DNA of 52,500 bases from Chrysomallon squamiferum (GCA_012295275.1 CM022675.1:7475832-7528331); one strand, 5' to 3'. Positions 35,422-47,660 are shown, counted from the stretch's first letter. Notes: generated from the letters alone by a model not told the origin. Program-made: numbers and translations.

Positions 35422-35466
35422 CTTCTTCTTCTTCTTCTTCTTCTTCTTCTTCTTCTTCTTCTTCTT
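35286..35466. repeat. TTA - T(n) - TTG - TTC compound array
   Basis: About 12 ATT units, about 26 T bases with one A interruption, about 18 TTG units and about 15 CTT units, all in direct contact. The + strand is almost free of C until the CTT block. Confidence 0.96.
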
Positions 35467-35689
35467 TGTCTTCTTTACTTACTTTTTTATTTATTTTAAT
35501 TTTAATTTTTATCTTTATTTATTAAATTATTTTCACTAAATGTAATAATGTAATATAATAGCTGAATTGGTGAGAAACTAATGATAATGATAATAATAAT
35601 AATAATGACAACAATAATAAAAGAAAAAAGTAATAAAATTAAAATTAAATAAACATAAAGTAAACATTAAAAAAGAAAAGAAAAAGGAT

Positions 35690-35722
35690 ATACAAATAAA
35701 TAAATAAATAAATAAATAAATA
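35690..35722. repeat. AAAT array
   Basis: About seven AAAT units. Confidence 0.9.
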
Positions 35723-36539
35723 ACTGAACAACAAATAAAGGGATAAATAATTTCAAACTACATTCACAATACATTGTGGGAATAAATTTATTTAAAAAAA
35801 ATCAAAATAACTCAAATGATACTAACACACAAAACAAATATTGTTGTTAAATTAATTTTTACCTGCACCTGACAAGGCAGTTTTGTGTGATAATCTACAC
35901 AATCCTGGGTTGGGTTTCACTTGTTCACCTGTCCCAGGTGATAACACAGGTAAAATAATCCAGGTAAATGTTGTCAGTAGGATCAGCTTTGATTCCTTCT
36001 GTTCTGTAGTTTGGCAAATCTTCTGTTTCATTCGGGACAAAACAAACATACAAACAAACAAACAAACAAACAAACAAAAAGAGTAAAAATAACAACAAAT
36101 AAATAATGAAAAAACTAAACACAAGAACCCATCCCCACCCTAAAAAAAAAAAAAAAGAAAAAAAAAAAGATGTATCATTACAGGTTGATCTCACAGCTTT
36201 TTTGTTTCTTATCTTTGCTTTTCTATATTTGCCATTCTAGCTTTTATACCTCAACATTCACAGATAAGAATTAAGAATTCTATACGGTGTATACTAGTAC
36301 ATTCTAAACAGGATTTTTAAAAATTTCATTATATTTTCTGTGTACAGGGTGAATTTAATTATGTTTACAAGGTGAGACAGAATAAATATTTGACAGGTGT
36401 AAAATTTCAGTGTTAATCTGGGATTTGAGATGTTCACTATTAGGAGGGAAGATTAGAGATATTAAAAAAAAGAATGAAAGGGAAGGAGAGTAAGGTATCA
36501 ATATTAGGAAAGAAAAGAATGGACACACACATACAGAGG

Positions 36540-36574
36540 GAGGGGGAGAGAGATTGAGAGAGAGAGAGAGAGAC

Positions 36575-36627
<53 letters not shown>

Positions 36628-36664
36628 CAGAGACAGAGACAGAGACAGACAGACAGACAGACAG
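36540..36664. repeat. GA - GAGACA - GACA array
   Basis: GA units with GACA insertions, then six GAGACA units (about 36606-36648), then GACA units. Confidence 0.93.
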
Positions 36665-36709
36665 GGCAGATGTGAGAAGGTGTAAGCATAGAAGTGACAG
36701 AGTGAAGAA

Positions 36710-37090
36710 TAATCCATTTATATCAGACAACCCAGTAACCCATACTTACTTTAATTTAAATCTTAATCCATTCCATCAAACAACCCCAAAACCCATCATT
36801 AACTTTGATCTGAAACTGAATCCAAGTGAAGTAACCCCAAAACCCATGTCTAATAGGCTTAAAACCCATTTTAATCTGAACCTTAATCCAAGATAAACCC
36901 ATAACCCATACTTTAATCTCTTTGATCCATGTCCAGTCTCCTTACTTTTAATCCAAATTAATCCAAAAGCCCAACTTCACTTTGATCCGAGTCTCAATCC
37001 ATCCAGTTAATAAAAGCAACCCAAATCCCCACGTTTTATTATTTGATTTAAAACCTTAAATCCTGTCCACTTAATCATAACATGAGTGGA
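36710..37090. repeat. Diverged minisatellite with CCCAAAACCCAT / TTAATCCA units
   Basis: Copies of CAACCC.AAAACCCAT...ACTTTAATCTGAA.CTTAATCCA recur about every 55-70 bases. TAATCC occurs about five times. Confidence 0.65.
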
Positions 37091-37619
37091 CAAGATATAT
37101 TTTATTACTTACTGTACAAGAAGTCCACTGCCCAAGGGGTAACAACAATAATAAAAAAAAATAAAAAATCATAATAAATAAAGATAGTCTGTATGAGAAA
37201 TGTTTTGTCCATATATTAACCTGAATTAATGTTTATGAGAATTTCCTATTTCACTGTTGATAGACTGCTTGACTCTGTGGGTTTTTTTTTGATTTCATAA
37301 ATTCTTTTTGATCTGGACTCAACAGAACTTACTGCTGTGACAAGTCTTTGGTGATTCGATTCCAGCCACTCTGCTAGATAATGATTTAAAATACAATGTT
37401 TTTGTTGTCAGAAGTAAATTTGTAAAAATTTGGATTATGCCTAATGTTTTGATATTGGGAGGGAGGGAAGGGGGCTTGTTGTAGATTTGAGGAGGGTTGT
37501 AGCCTGAATACTGTGTGATGGGGATTTTCTGTTTCTTTTTGTTCTCATTGAATCCTTGTTTTTTATAGGTATAGGATCCACTGGAGCCTGAGAACATCTC
37601 CTAAAGGAGCCTTAGACTG

Positions 37620-37790
37620 AAATAAATAAATAAGTAAAAACAAAAAATAAATAAATAAATAAATAAAATAAAAAACAATAAATAAACAAACAAATAGAAA
37701 TACAAATATATATATAAATAAATAAATAAATAAATAAATAAAATAAAAAACAACAAAACAAACAAATAGAAATACAAATAAATAAATATG
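37620..37790. repeat. AAAT arrays, two copies of a block
   Basis: AAAT units plus the repeated block caaacaaatagaaatacaaa (about 37685 and 37758). Confidence 0.85.
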
Positions 37791-38074
37791 AAAATGAGAA
37801 TGGCTAATGTTAAAATTATCTGATTTTTTATTTCTCAGAATAAATTTGGAAACATCAAATTAATAAGATTTAGTGGTTGTGTTGTCTGTCTCAGTTTTGT
37901 TATCTTAATGTATTTTTAATAATTCATTTTGATAAAACTTGATTTAATAATGTTTTAATAATGAATTTAAATTGATTAAATAGATTAACAACACATTAGG
38001 ATTCCTTATTGCTTCATAATAAATTTAAAATATATCAATGATAAACATGACAAATATTTAGAATAAAATATTTA

Positions 38075-38530
38075 GAATTTCTTGTATTCATTAGAAAATA
38101 TTTAGAATTTCTTGTATTCATTATAAGGTAACAGTTATTTACTTTCAGTGTATCATATCTTATATATTCACCATCTATGTAATAGATATTTAACTTTTAT
38201 TTCACCATCTTGTATTTAAATTAATATTTATCACGAAATATTCACATTATGAGGTAACAAATATATTTCTTACATCCACAATGTATGTAACAGATATTTT
38301 ACTCAGTGCAATAACATCTTATGTTTAAATTAATATTTACTGTGAAATATACTAAATTATTAAATATCCAAGATGCATGTAACAAATATTTACTATTAAA
38401 TTTATTTTATTTTTATAATCATGATATATCTATATCTATCTATCTATCTATCTATATGTATATAAAAATCTATTTTTAAATGAAATAAAATATATCTGTT
38501 ATATCCACCATATATGTAATAGATATTTGA
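38075..38530. repeat. Decayed minisatellite, ATGTAATAGATATTT core
   Basis: Variants of ccatctatgtaatagatattta recur near 38170, 38280, 38370 and 38505. A direct duplication of aaatatttagaatttcttgt lies at about 38068-38120, and a CTAT array near 38430-38453. Confidence 0.6.
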
Positions 38531-39521
38531 CTGTTATTTTATCTATGTAATACCATCCGCTATCCCACAATTCTTTTAGAGTTTACTAAGTTTAGTTTTC
38601 TGCTTCATGATTTAGTACAAAACCACCAGAAACTGCGATAACAACTTTATCTACAGAAATTCTTTTCTTTTCTTTTCTTGTATCAAATTTTGGGGGTGAA
38701 TTGGCACGGGTATTTCAAGAATGTCAAAGCAGTCTGCCATTGCTGTTGTTGTTGTTGTTATTGTGAAAAATTAGATAAGATGAGACTGAATATATATAAA
38801 AAATGAAACGTGAATACAATACAGCAGTCATTTTTTATTATCCAAATAAAAGATGTGATTTTGTAAGCATCAAATGGAAGTTGGTTATTAATTTTTATGC
38901 TCGAGTTATTATGAATTAAATTTACTATTACTACTATTATTATTATTATTATTATTACATTACTGTTATCACTGTCATCATCATTATTTTTTTTTTAAAA
39001 GTGAATTTTTTTATTTCAGTTTAATTTTATTATAATTAAATAATGATACTAGATAACAAAAAATACTATATATTTTTGTAATATTATTTTACATTTTTTG
39101 ATTTTTTGATTGATTTATTGTAATTATTATTATTATTATTAATTTTATACATGCTATAAAATGGTAGCAAAATAAATTAAAATTTTACAAAATATCTGGT
39201 TTATAATAATAATACTGAAAATGATAAATACGGTGATAATAATAACAATAATAACAATAATATAAAACTCTTATAATAATAAACATATTCTTTTATTATC
39301 ATTGCATTTTCTCATGCTTTGATGTACCTCTGTTTATCTATTTTCCAAATCTACCTGTGTGACTATACAGGTGTGATTGTAATGACTTGATGTAGTGCCA
39401 TGTCATAATGTGACAGGTTTTCTATAAGTCACAGATTTGTATTGTGTAAGTTTTGTGTAGAGGTTAAATCTTCAGTGTGATGTCCGTGTACATCACATTT
39501 ATTTGTCAGTGTCAGGGTTAG

Positions 39522-39524
<3 letters not shown>

Positions 39525-39552
<28 letters not shown>

Positions 39553-39602
39553 TATGAGATGTGGGAGGGGATGAGGGTGAAGAACAATCCATTTATATCA
39601 GA

Positions 39603-39680
<78 letters not shown>
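39525..39680. repeat. Two GA arrays
   Basis: GA at about 39525-39552 and 39604-39680. The text gaacaatccatttatatcaga between them nearly duplicates 36706-36727, where it likewise flanks a GA array. Confidence 0.9.
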
Positions 39681-39683
<3 letters not shown>

Positions 39684-40009
39684 AGAAGAAGAGATTAAGA
39701 GTGGAACTGAGAGAAGAAAAAAGAAACAGATATACAGAGAAAGAAAATGAAATGTCAGAAAGTATTAGAAAGAATTACTGATAATAAATAGCAAAAAGGA
39801 AAGGAATAAAACAGGAAAAATGTAAGTTGAGAAGTGCTTGTGTATTTGTGTGTCTGTCTATCTGTATGTGTGTGTGTGTTTAATGCATGATAAAATTACA
39901 AGGAAATAAGAGAGTCATTGAGAAACATGATGCCCCGTTTCCTCGTACATACGTACGTTCACCACAGATGGGGTTGTTACAAGGACAGGGTTTAAAATGA
40001 AATACAAGA

Positions 40010-40200
40010 ATAAATCACAGGACACTAAAATTCAGATTGTTGCTGGGTCCAAGTCTGCACACTGCTGCATGGTATCACTTGCTTCCAGAGTATCTGTTAA
40101 CACAATCACACAAGTGTGGACCATTTGTAAGAGAGCTTGTTTCCATGTAATGATTACAGATTGAGTAACGGTTTTATTTTTGTACTGTCTGCAGGTGATA
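40010..40200. other. Complex-composition patch, unknown
   Basis: About 190 bases of varied sequence (aagtctgcacactgctgcat, acaagtgtggaccatttgta) unlike the surrounding AT-rich DNA. No open frame of note; it may be a transposon relic. Confidence 0.3.
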
Positions 40201-40244
40201 CTGCACAAGCAGCTTTTTAAAAATATTTATTATCTGTTAATATG

Positions 40245-40580
40245 TGTACCCTTTTTAAATCTGGAGTTTACGTATGTACCCCGTTTAGAGTTTGGATACA
40301 AGAGAGATCTAAATATATGTATCTTGTAGATGTAGACTGAGGTTTAGATACAAGAATATTTTAAATTAAGGGTCAGAACTAGATACATGTATTCTTGTAT
40401 AAAGAGATATAGAAATATTAATGTCCTTGAGTTTTGAGGAATAGAAATATAGGTATATGTTAAATGTGGTTAAATCTAGATAAGTGCATATTTTAATACA
40501 GAATGTGAGCACGAAATGCAAGTATCCATTCAATTTAATGTGAGGTTTAGGTACAAGCATCTGTTAATGTAGAGATTTGT
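40245..40580. repeat. Decayed minisatellite with GTTTAGATACAAG core
   Basis: Variants (gtttggatacaag, gtttagatacaag, ctagatacatg, gtttaggtacaag) recur about every 50-60 bases with ATTTTAAAT-type spacers. Confidence 0.6.
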
Positions 40581-40624
40581 CTTAAAGCTTTATTTGTAAG
40601 ACTTTTTCAATCAAAAATCCTTTA

Positions 40625-40740
40625 CTGCACAGATACACATGCATGCACACACATACAGACAGACACATATACATGCACACACTTCTTCATACACACACAC
40701 ACACATACACACACACATACATTTGTATACATACATAAAA
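40625..40740. repeat. CA/CATA microsatellite
   Basis: Irregular ACACAT and CATGCACACA units. Confidence 0.85.
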
Positions 40741-40930
40741 ATAATTTAATCTAAGAATTATGTCTTGGTGTGTCAGTGGAAACACGAATTAAATCATTAA
40801 GTGTGTAATTTATGTGTGCAGCAGTGTGTTTATGGTGCCTTCATACTTTATGCAGTAACAAACTGAATATCTTTAGAGCAACTGAATATTTATAAAGCAT
40901 CTCATTTAAACTGAATTTATCTTGTCTGTG

Positions 40931-40985
40931 TCTGTTTGGTAACTTAGTCTGTCATACAAGTCCTTGGTTCAAATCTTGGTAGTTT
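40931..40985 (+). mobile_element. tRNA-like fragment with intact B-box
   Basis: GGTTCAAATC at 40966-40975 matches the pol III B-box (GGTTCRANNC). The upstream tggtaacttagtctgtca is only a weak A-box. The T-arm stem is degenerate, so a functional tRNA is unlikely; a SINE relic is more plausible. Confidence 0.25.
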
Positions 40986-41249
40986 GAAAAAATAAATATT
41001 GTTGTTGTTAAACATACATGTCATAGATATTTCTGACTAAATATTTGCATAGGAATGGTGTTACATGGCTACATTATAATTAAAACTGCTTGTACTGTAA
41101 AACAATTAAATGGGAATGTTACAGGGAGGCCCATCCATTAACATGGTTCTTCAGTAGTTCCTAATGTAGGGCCACTCATTTACAGTAGTTGTTTTCAGTA
41201 AATATTAACATAGGACCATTAGAAGGCAATAATTTTATCCTGGCACCAT

Positions 41250-41710
41250 GTTCTTTCATGTAAAATGAATGCCACATTCTTTTATGTAAAATGAATACCA
41301 TGTTCTTTAATGTAAAATGAATATCAGTCTTTAATCTTAAATGAATATCACAGTCTTTAATGTAAAATGAATACCAGATTCTTTAATATAAAATGAATAC
41401 CATCTTCTTTAATGTAAAATGAATAGCACATTCTTTTATGTAAAATGAATACCATGTTCTTTAATGTAAAATGAATACCAATTTCTTTAATGTTAAATGA
41501 ATATCACAATCTTTAATGTAAAATGAAAACCATGTTATTTAATGTAAAATGAATAACAATTTCTTTAATCTTAAATGAATATCACAGTCTTCAATATAAA
41601 ATGAAAACCATGTTATTTAGTGTAAAATGAATACCAATTTCTTTAATGCAAAATAAATACAGTGTTCTTTAATGTAAATATGAAACCATGTTCTTTCATG
41701 TAAAATGAAA
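41250..41710. repeat. Minisatellite, about 26-bp unit, about 17 copies
   Basis: The unit is TTCTTTAATGTAAAATGAATACCATG with variants ATATCACAG and ACCAAT in the last third. Exact spacing of 26 is seen at 41285 and 41311. Two alternating unit types (ATACCATG and ATATCACAG) hint at a higher-order pattern. Confidence 0.92.
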
Positions 41711-42065
41711 AGAGAATGATGACATTTTCAGTAATTTAATTTGAAATTTAATAAGAATGTTATAGGACCAAACATTTATTATAGTAAGCAGTTCTGTAGC
41801 AGGGAAATGTACTTGAACATTGGACGAGCATACATTTTTATCAGCAGTAAACTGTTCTATAATAAAATTAAATGTAAATGTTTCAGGATCACACAAATAC
41901 AGTGGCAGGCCATGCCAGGATACCCAAATCTTTGTTGTTATAGAAAATTGCAGGGGGAATAGAAAAAAAATAGAAAAAAATAATAGATGTTTTATCATAT
42001 TGTCATGGTATTGTGAAGTTTTTGGTAAAGATTTTTCATTCTGATAACCTGATTCCTGGCTATAT

Positions 42066-42068
42066 TGT

Positions 42069-42103
<35 letters not shown>

Positions 42104-42175
42104 TTATATATTATTATGGTTATTATTATGGTTATTATTATTATTGTAATTATTATTATTATTATTATTTAAATC
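42066..42175. repeat. TTTA then ATT arrays
   Basis: About nine TTTA units, then ATT and ATTATGGTT units. Confidence 0.9.
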
Positions 42176-42554
42176 TATTATTATTAGTTTTTTTTTTTTT
42201 CCTTGCCTATCCCTTTTGTTAAGCTCCGAACTTGAACTCTGAAGAATTGAATGTTAATATTGGTAGAGGATTATTAACCTAGTTTTAACGTTTTCAGAAT
42301 TATCTTCACATCAGAGTTGGCCAGGTATGTTTTTACAGGGATCAGATGTAGTATTGAATGGTTTGAACCCAGCATAATCAACTCTTTTGTTACCTGTGTG
42401 TTCATGTTCTGAGTTTTATTGAGGACTGATATTTTCAAAAAGTTAATAAGAAAAAAAAATATATATATATTTACGAAAAAAAGATAAAAAAATAAATATA
42501 AAAAAAAATGATATGAAGAAAAAAGATAATGAGAAAATAGCTGAACTGAAGTAA

Positions 42555-42665
42555 TTTTTCATGTGTGTGTGTGTTTGTGTGTGTGTGTGTGCATGCATGT
42601 ACATCTGTCTTATCTGTGTTTCTAATTATGCATGCAGGTGCATGTGTATGTGTGTGTGTGTTAAA
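42555..42665. repeat. TG arrays
   Basis: Two TG arrays (about 42562-42592 and 42645-42661) flanking gcatgcatgtacatctgtct. Confidence 0.8.
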
Positions 42666-43355
42666 TTCATTGCTATATTTGTTCCTTCATGTTGTTCCTT
42701 CATATACTGAAAATAAATAAATAGTCTTGCACAATGGAATTATTATTAATATATTATTATTATTATTATTATTGCTACTACTACTACTACTATTACTGTT
42801 ATTGTTCTTATGACTTTTATTCTTGTTGATATTGTTGTTTGTTGTACTAGTAATTGTATACTCCTAGTCTCATTAAACATTGATCTCTTTCATTCATACA
42901 CAAGCCCAGCTATTGTGAAATCCAAGACAACAACGTTTAATATTGTATGAGGAACTGTTTTGATCTACAAACTGTTTTCTTTGTTTACAAAAACAAACTG
43001 AACTGTCAGAACACACAAAAAAAGAAAACTCTGTGAATAAAGAAAACACTAAAACAAATTATTACTGAACTCAAAACAAAGAACCAGTTCTAAACACAAC
43101 TTTTTGTTTTTTTTCCCTGTCATGCTTTTTCATAGAAGATTATAATCCTTGACTTTGGATAATCCCTGACTTTGGCAGATAATCCACGACGGCTTAACTT
43201 TGTTTGTCTGTGTGTGTTCCACACAGTGTGGGCAGCATTGAAAATGTTGGCATAGTTGGTGTTGAATGATATTGTATTGAACAAGTCATTGTTATGAATG
43301 AATTGACTGTAAAGATTGTTATAAATTATATAATGCAGTATGTTTTGTTTGAAGC

Positions 43356-43356
<1 letters not shown>

Positions 43357-43395
<39 letters not shown>
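43357..43395. repeat. Poly-T tract
   Basis: About 36-39 T bases. It could be the tail of a minus-strand retroposon, but no body was recognised. Confidence 0.9.
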
Positions 43396-43739
43396 CTGTG
43401 TTAAAGACATATATATATATAAAACAGTATGGTTTCACTGTACTTTTAAGTATATATATACTTTGTTATTGTTGGTTTTCTGTTAGTTTAATGATGCGAA
43501 GTTTTTTATGCCATTGGTTTATCACAAAACAGTTTTGCCCGTAATTGGTGATTTTTTTTATCTTTGTGTTAGGGTGTGAAAATGTCTGTCTGTCGGCTTT
43601 TTTGTTCCCACTTGGATGTATGTTTTATCTTGTGAAAACAATCTGCATAGATTGATGTAGATAAAAATAATTGAGAAAGACGTTTGTCTCCTATGTATAC
43701 ACAGACACACAATCTGATTTTCCCTTCAACATTAATTTC

Positions 43740-43912
43740 TGTTTATTTATCTCTCACTCTCTGTGTGTGTGTGTTTACTCATGTTTTTTTTTTTTTTTTT
43801 TATTAATCTCTCATTCCTTTGTTCTTGTACTGTGTGTTTGCTGTCTTTCTGTTTTTCTTTCACTCTCTCACTCTCTTTGACTAATTCTCTCATTCTGTCA
43901 CTTTCTCTTTCT

Positions 43913-43947
<35 letters not shown>

Positions 43948-43950
43948 CAT
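43740..43950. repeat. CT-rich stretch with poly-T
   Basis: CT, TG and poly-T runs, ending in about 15 CT units (43915-43944). Confidence 0.85.
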
Positions 43951-44260
43951 CAACAGCCATAAACATATACATTAATTTTGCACAAAACAAAACTCAACTT
44001 ATATCGCCATACTTGTATTATTTTCACTTTGTTAGTTTTTGAAGTAGTTTTTCAAGTACTTCCGTTCAAAATGATAGTGACAGCGTTTTTCTGCAACAGC
44101 GGAAGTACAAGTTGAAAATTAACACTATACACAGCAATTAACACACATTTTATAAACACATACTTATATGTGTATATATATATATAATTTATATATATTA
44201 TCATGCAGATAATGATGTTAGGAATTAGTGTGGCCAGTATTATCCGCATGCAGAAAGTAA

Positions 44261-44420
44261 AGTATTGTATTGTATTGTATTGTATTCTATTGTATTGTAC
44301 TGTATTGTATTGTATATTATTGTATGGTATGGTATGATGTTATATTATGTTTATTGTTTTGTACTGTATTATGTTGTAATACATTATATTTTATTATTTT
44401 GTAATATACTGTATTTTATA
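44261..44420. repeat. ATTGT pentanucleotide array and derivatives
   Basis: About ten ATTGT units (44262-44325), then a decayed version (ACTGTATT, ATTATGTT). Confidence 0.85.
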
Positions 44421-44424
44421 TTAT

Positions 44425-44459
44425 ATAAGTTTTTTTTTTTTTTTTTTTTTACTTATGAA

Positions 44460-44493
<34 letters not shown>

Positions 44494-44520
44494 TTTTTTT
44501 ATTATTTTTATTATTATTTA
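44425..44520. repeat. Poly-T and ATT array
   Basis: About 21 T bases, then about 10 ATT units and T. Confidence 0.9.
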
Positions 44521-44689
44521 TTTTCTATGTATTTACTATTTTGGAGTATTATTTGCTTCAGATTATATTTTTAAAAATTCTGCATGAATGTGTGTATATG
44601 CATTATCAGTACATATAAATAAATACACAGAGAGAGAGATGCATATAAAGATGCAAAGACAGAAAGAAAGAATTATCAGCATGTATGTG

Positions 44690-44717
44690 TGTGTATATGT
44701 GTATATATGTATGTATG

Positions 44718-44756
<39 letters not shown>

Positions 44757-44808
44757 ATTGTGTGTATTGATATTATCCAGATTGTTTGACATGTAATGAA
44801 CACCACCC

Positions 44809-44857
<49 letters not shown>

Positions 44858-44860
44858 ACA
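44690..44860. repeat. TATG, TA, GA and TG arrays
   Basis: TATG/TA at 44690-44733, GA at 44733-44755, TG at about 44811-44855. Confidence 0.9.
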
Positions 44861-45030
44861 TGTAAGTCATAACCCACCCAGATAATCAGTTTGTAATCAG
44901 AAAGGCAAACTGACTGATAAGTTCATCTGACATTGAATGAATCATCTGATAGCATTGATACTGTAAGTGGTAATAAATACAACTCATAAAGAATTCATTA
45001 TTATAAATAATCCACTTACTTCTGAAGTTA

Positions 45031-45031
<1 letters not shown>

Positions 45032-45110
<79 letters not shown>
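45032..45110. repeat. Perfect TG array (about 39 units)
   Basis: Uninterrupted TG dinucleotides; alternating purine-pyrimidine DNA able to adopt Z form. Confidence 0.97.
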
Positions 45111-45111
<1 letters not shown>

Positions 45112-45429
45112 TTACAGGTCATGCTGTTTATTTGCACACTACATAAGCATACCAATTATACTTGCTCATATAATGTTGATTGTTTAAAACCAACAGTATT
45201 TATTCATTTATTTATATATTTAATTAATTATTTATTTATTTACTTATTTATTTTTTTCAGACATAAGTATTTTATATGTCAGTTTCTGAGATTATTTTAG
45301 GCATTGATGACAAATCCCATTACAAATCAGAAAAAAACAAAAACAAACAACAGCCATCATAAAACACCAAGAAAATAATTTTTTAACAGAAACTTTATGT
45401 GACCAATCTAACTGTAACAACTCCTTATC

Positions 45430-45759
45430 ATGCATTTCCATTTGACCAGCCATTCAGTCCCCGTTAGTTACACTAAACCTGTCACCCCTGCGGTTATTAA
45501 TGGACTCGACCTACTTAAAACCCAAAAATGTGTGCTGAAGCATTTAAAAGGTTATAAATTAATCAGGCCCATGCACACTATTTATCTCGGAAAGGGTGAC
45601 CAGGTTAGCCGGGAGAGCCAGCCTGACAGTTCTGACACAGGTAGATCTGCCAGTGGACACCTTAATCCCGTATTTAAATCCAAGACAGGTAAAAACTGCG
45701 GACAGGTAATAATGGTTGAGTATTTTCCTGGATGGATACTGATCGTGGTGGACACATGA
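45430..45759 (+). CDS. Unrecognised 109-codon open frame in complex sequence
   Basis: The patch 45430-45780 stands out as complex and GC-richer between a TG array and a minisatellite. One + strand frame is open for 109 codons from an ATG to a TGA. It contains segments such as KPVTPAVINGLDLL, CVLKHLKGYKLIRP and SDTGRSASGHLNPVF. No domain is recognised and low-complexity content is small. Splice-donor-like cag|gta sites occur three times inside. It could be a fragment of a transposable element, an unspliced alternative exon, or a conserved non-coding element that happens to be open. Confidence 0.2.
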   Translation: MHFHLTSHSVPVSYTKPVTPAVINGLDLLKTQKCVLKHLKGYKLIRPMHTIYLGKGDQVSRESQPDSSDTGRSASGHLNPVFKSKTGKNCGQVIMVEYFPGWILIVVDT

Positions 45760-45849
45760 AACGAGAAATGGCAGCAGTTTGAGAATCTGTGGACATTTGC
45801 CTTGTGGAGGAGAATTGTTTTATTAAGATGATGAAAAAAGACAAAGGTG

Positions 45850-46930
45850 TGTGTGTGTGTGTTTGTTTACCTGTGTTACTACTCTAAAGTGTGTTTCGCC
45901 TGTGATTATTAGATATGTTTTCAGGTGTGTTACTGCAGGCTTGTTTTTTTGTTTTTTTTTTTTTTTTACCTGTGTTATTACTCTAAAGTGTGTTTCACCT
46001 GTGATTACTAGATATGTTTTCAGGTGTGTTACTGCAGGCTTGTTTATGTGTATTATTACAGGTGTGTGTTTTTTTACCTGTGTTATTATTATAAATGTGT
46101 TTCACCTGTGATTACTAGATATGTTTTCAGGTGTGTTACTGCAGGCATATTCAGGTGTATTATTGCAGGTGTTTTTTTTTTTAACTGTATTATTATTACA
46201 AGTGTATTTCACCTATGATTATTAGCTATGTTTTCAGGTGTGTTACTGCAGGCTTGTTCAATTGTAGTATTACAGGTGTGTGTTTTTTTTACCTATGTTG
46301 TTATTATAAGTGTTTCACCTGTGATTACTAGATATGTTTTCAGGTATATTATTACAGGTATGTTCAGGTGTGTGTTTATTGGTGTTATTGCAGTTTTTCA
46401 ACTTTGATTACTATAATAATGTTTTCAGGTGTATTATTACAGGTGTGTTTTTACCTGTGTTGTTATAAGTGTGTTTCACCTGCATTTTTTTTTTATTACA
46501 GATGTTTTCAGGTGTGTTCTTTTGAGTTTTTACCTGGAATTACTACAGATTTATCTAGTGTGTTTTACCTGTGTTGCAGTAGGTGTCTTCAGGTGTTGAT
46601 TTTAAAACAAATATATTTACCTGTGTAATTAAGGTATATTCCACAGTTGTATTTTTTAATGTGTGTTTCTATAGGTGTCTGAAGGTTTTTTTTAAATTTT
46701 TACCTGTGTTAAGAGGTGAAATCAGATATATATATATTTATGTTTATTTATTTAAGCTGTGTTTACAACAGATATTTTCAGGTGTTTGGTTTTTCACCTG
46801 GTGTTTATAACAGATGTTCTCAGTTTTTATTCTTCTTGTACCTGTATCACTATGGGTTTATTTATTCAGTGTGTGTACCTGTATTAATTTAGATTCATTT
46901 TACCTGTAATTACTTCAGGTGTGTTGGAAA
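45850..46930. repeat. Minisatellite, about 108-bp unit, rich in CAGGTG/CACCTG
   Basis: The unit reads ttACCTGTGTTATTAC, then tGTTTCACCTGTGATTACTAG, then atatGTTTTCAGGTGTGTTACTGCAGG. ACCTGTGTTA-like starts at about 45869, 45968, 46076, 46183 and 46291 give periods of 99-108. The right part (46450-46930) is decayed but keeps the ACCTG and CAGGTGT elements. Confidence 0.9.
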
Positions 46931-46989
46931 CAGCAGGTCCATAAAACTGATTGCCACAAAATCAGTCCTGTGGAATATGTGTAAATAAA

Positions 46990-47660
46990 ATCAGTTGGCC
47001 TGCAAAAAGAGATTTCTCTGGATTATGGACACCGGTGGGAAATGGGTGGAGAGACACCCACCTCAGTTTTTGTAGGGTGAGGTTTCTTTTATTTTTCCAG
47101 AAATTAGCTGAGTTGTGCATATCCACTTTGGTTTATTTGTTTTAAAGTGTGTAATTTTTGTCTTAAAGTGAGAAGTGGTAGAAAGGATGCTCACTTCTGT
47201 TTTTGTATTTCAAGTCTGGTTAGTGTTGCACTGGGAAAAATGGGTTTGGGGAAAAAGGATATCCACCTTCTTGTTCATATTTTTGAGGTTATTTTGGGTT
47301 AGAGTGGGAAGTATTTTTCTGTAAAGGGCACTCATTTATGTGGTGATATTTTGAAATTATTTTGTGTTGTAGTTGGAAATGGTTTTGTGTAAAGGGTATT
47401 CATCTGTGTGTTGATATTTTGAAATTATTTTGTGTTACTATGGTGGAAATGGATTGTCCTACCCTAGTGGTTGTATTATGGTGGGAAATAGACTAGGTGT
47501 GGTTCAGGGCTTGCTCTGTGGTTGTAGTAGCTGTTGTTTAGAAAATGGACTATTCAATGGACTGCTCACTTCAGTGTTTTATGGTGTTAATCTGTTTTAC
47601 AGTGGGAAAGGTGGCTGTTTAAAGGATTTCCCACCAGGGAGTCAGCTGTTCACTTTTATA
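46990..47660. repeat. Diverged minisatellite with GTGGGAAATGG...AAAGG core
   Basis: Units contain GTGGGAAATGG, then AAAGG(A/G)TATTCA(C/T)CT, then GTTGATATTTTGAAATTATTTTGTGTT. The last string recurs 68 bases apart (47345 and 47413); elsewhere spacing is about 85-100. Confidence 0.75.
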
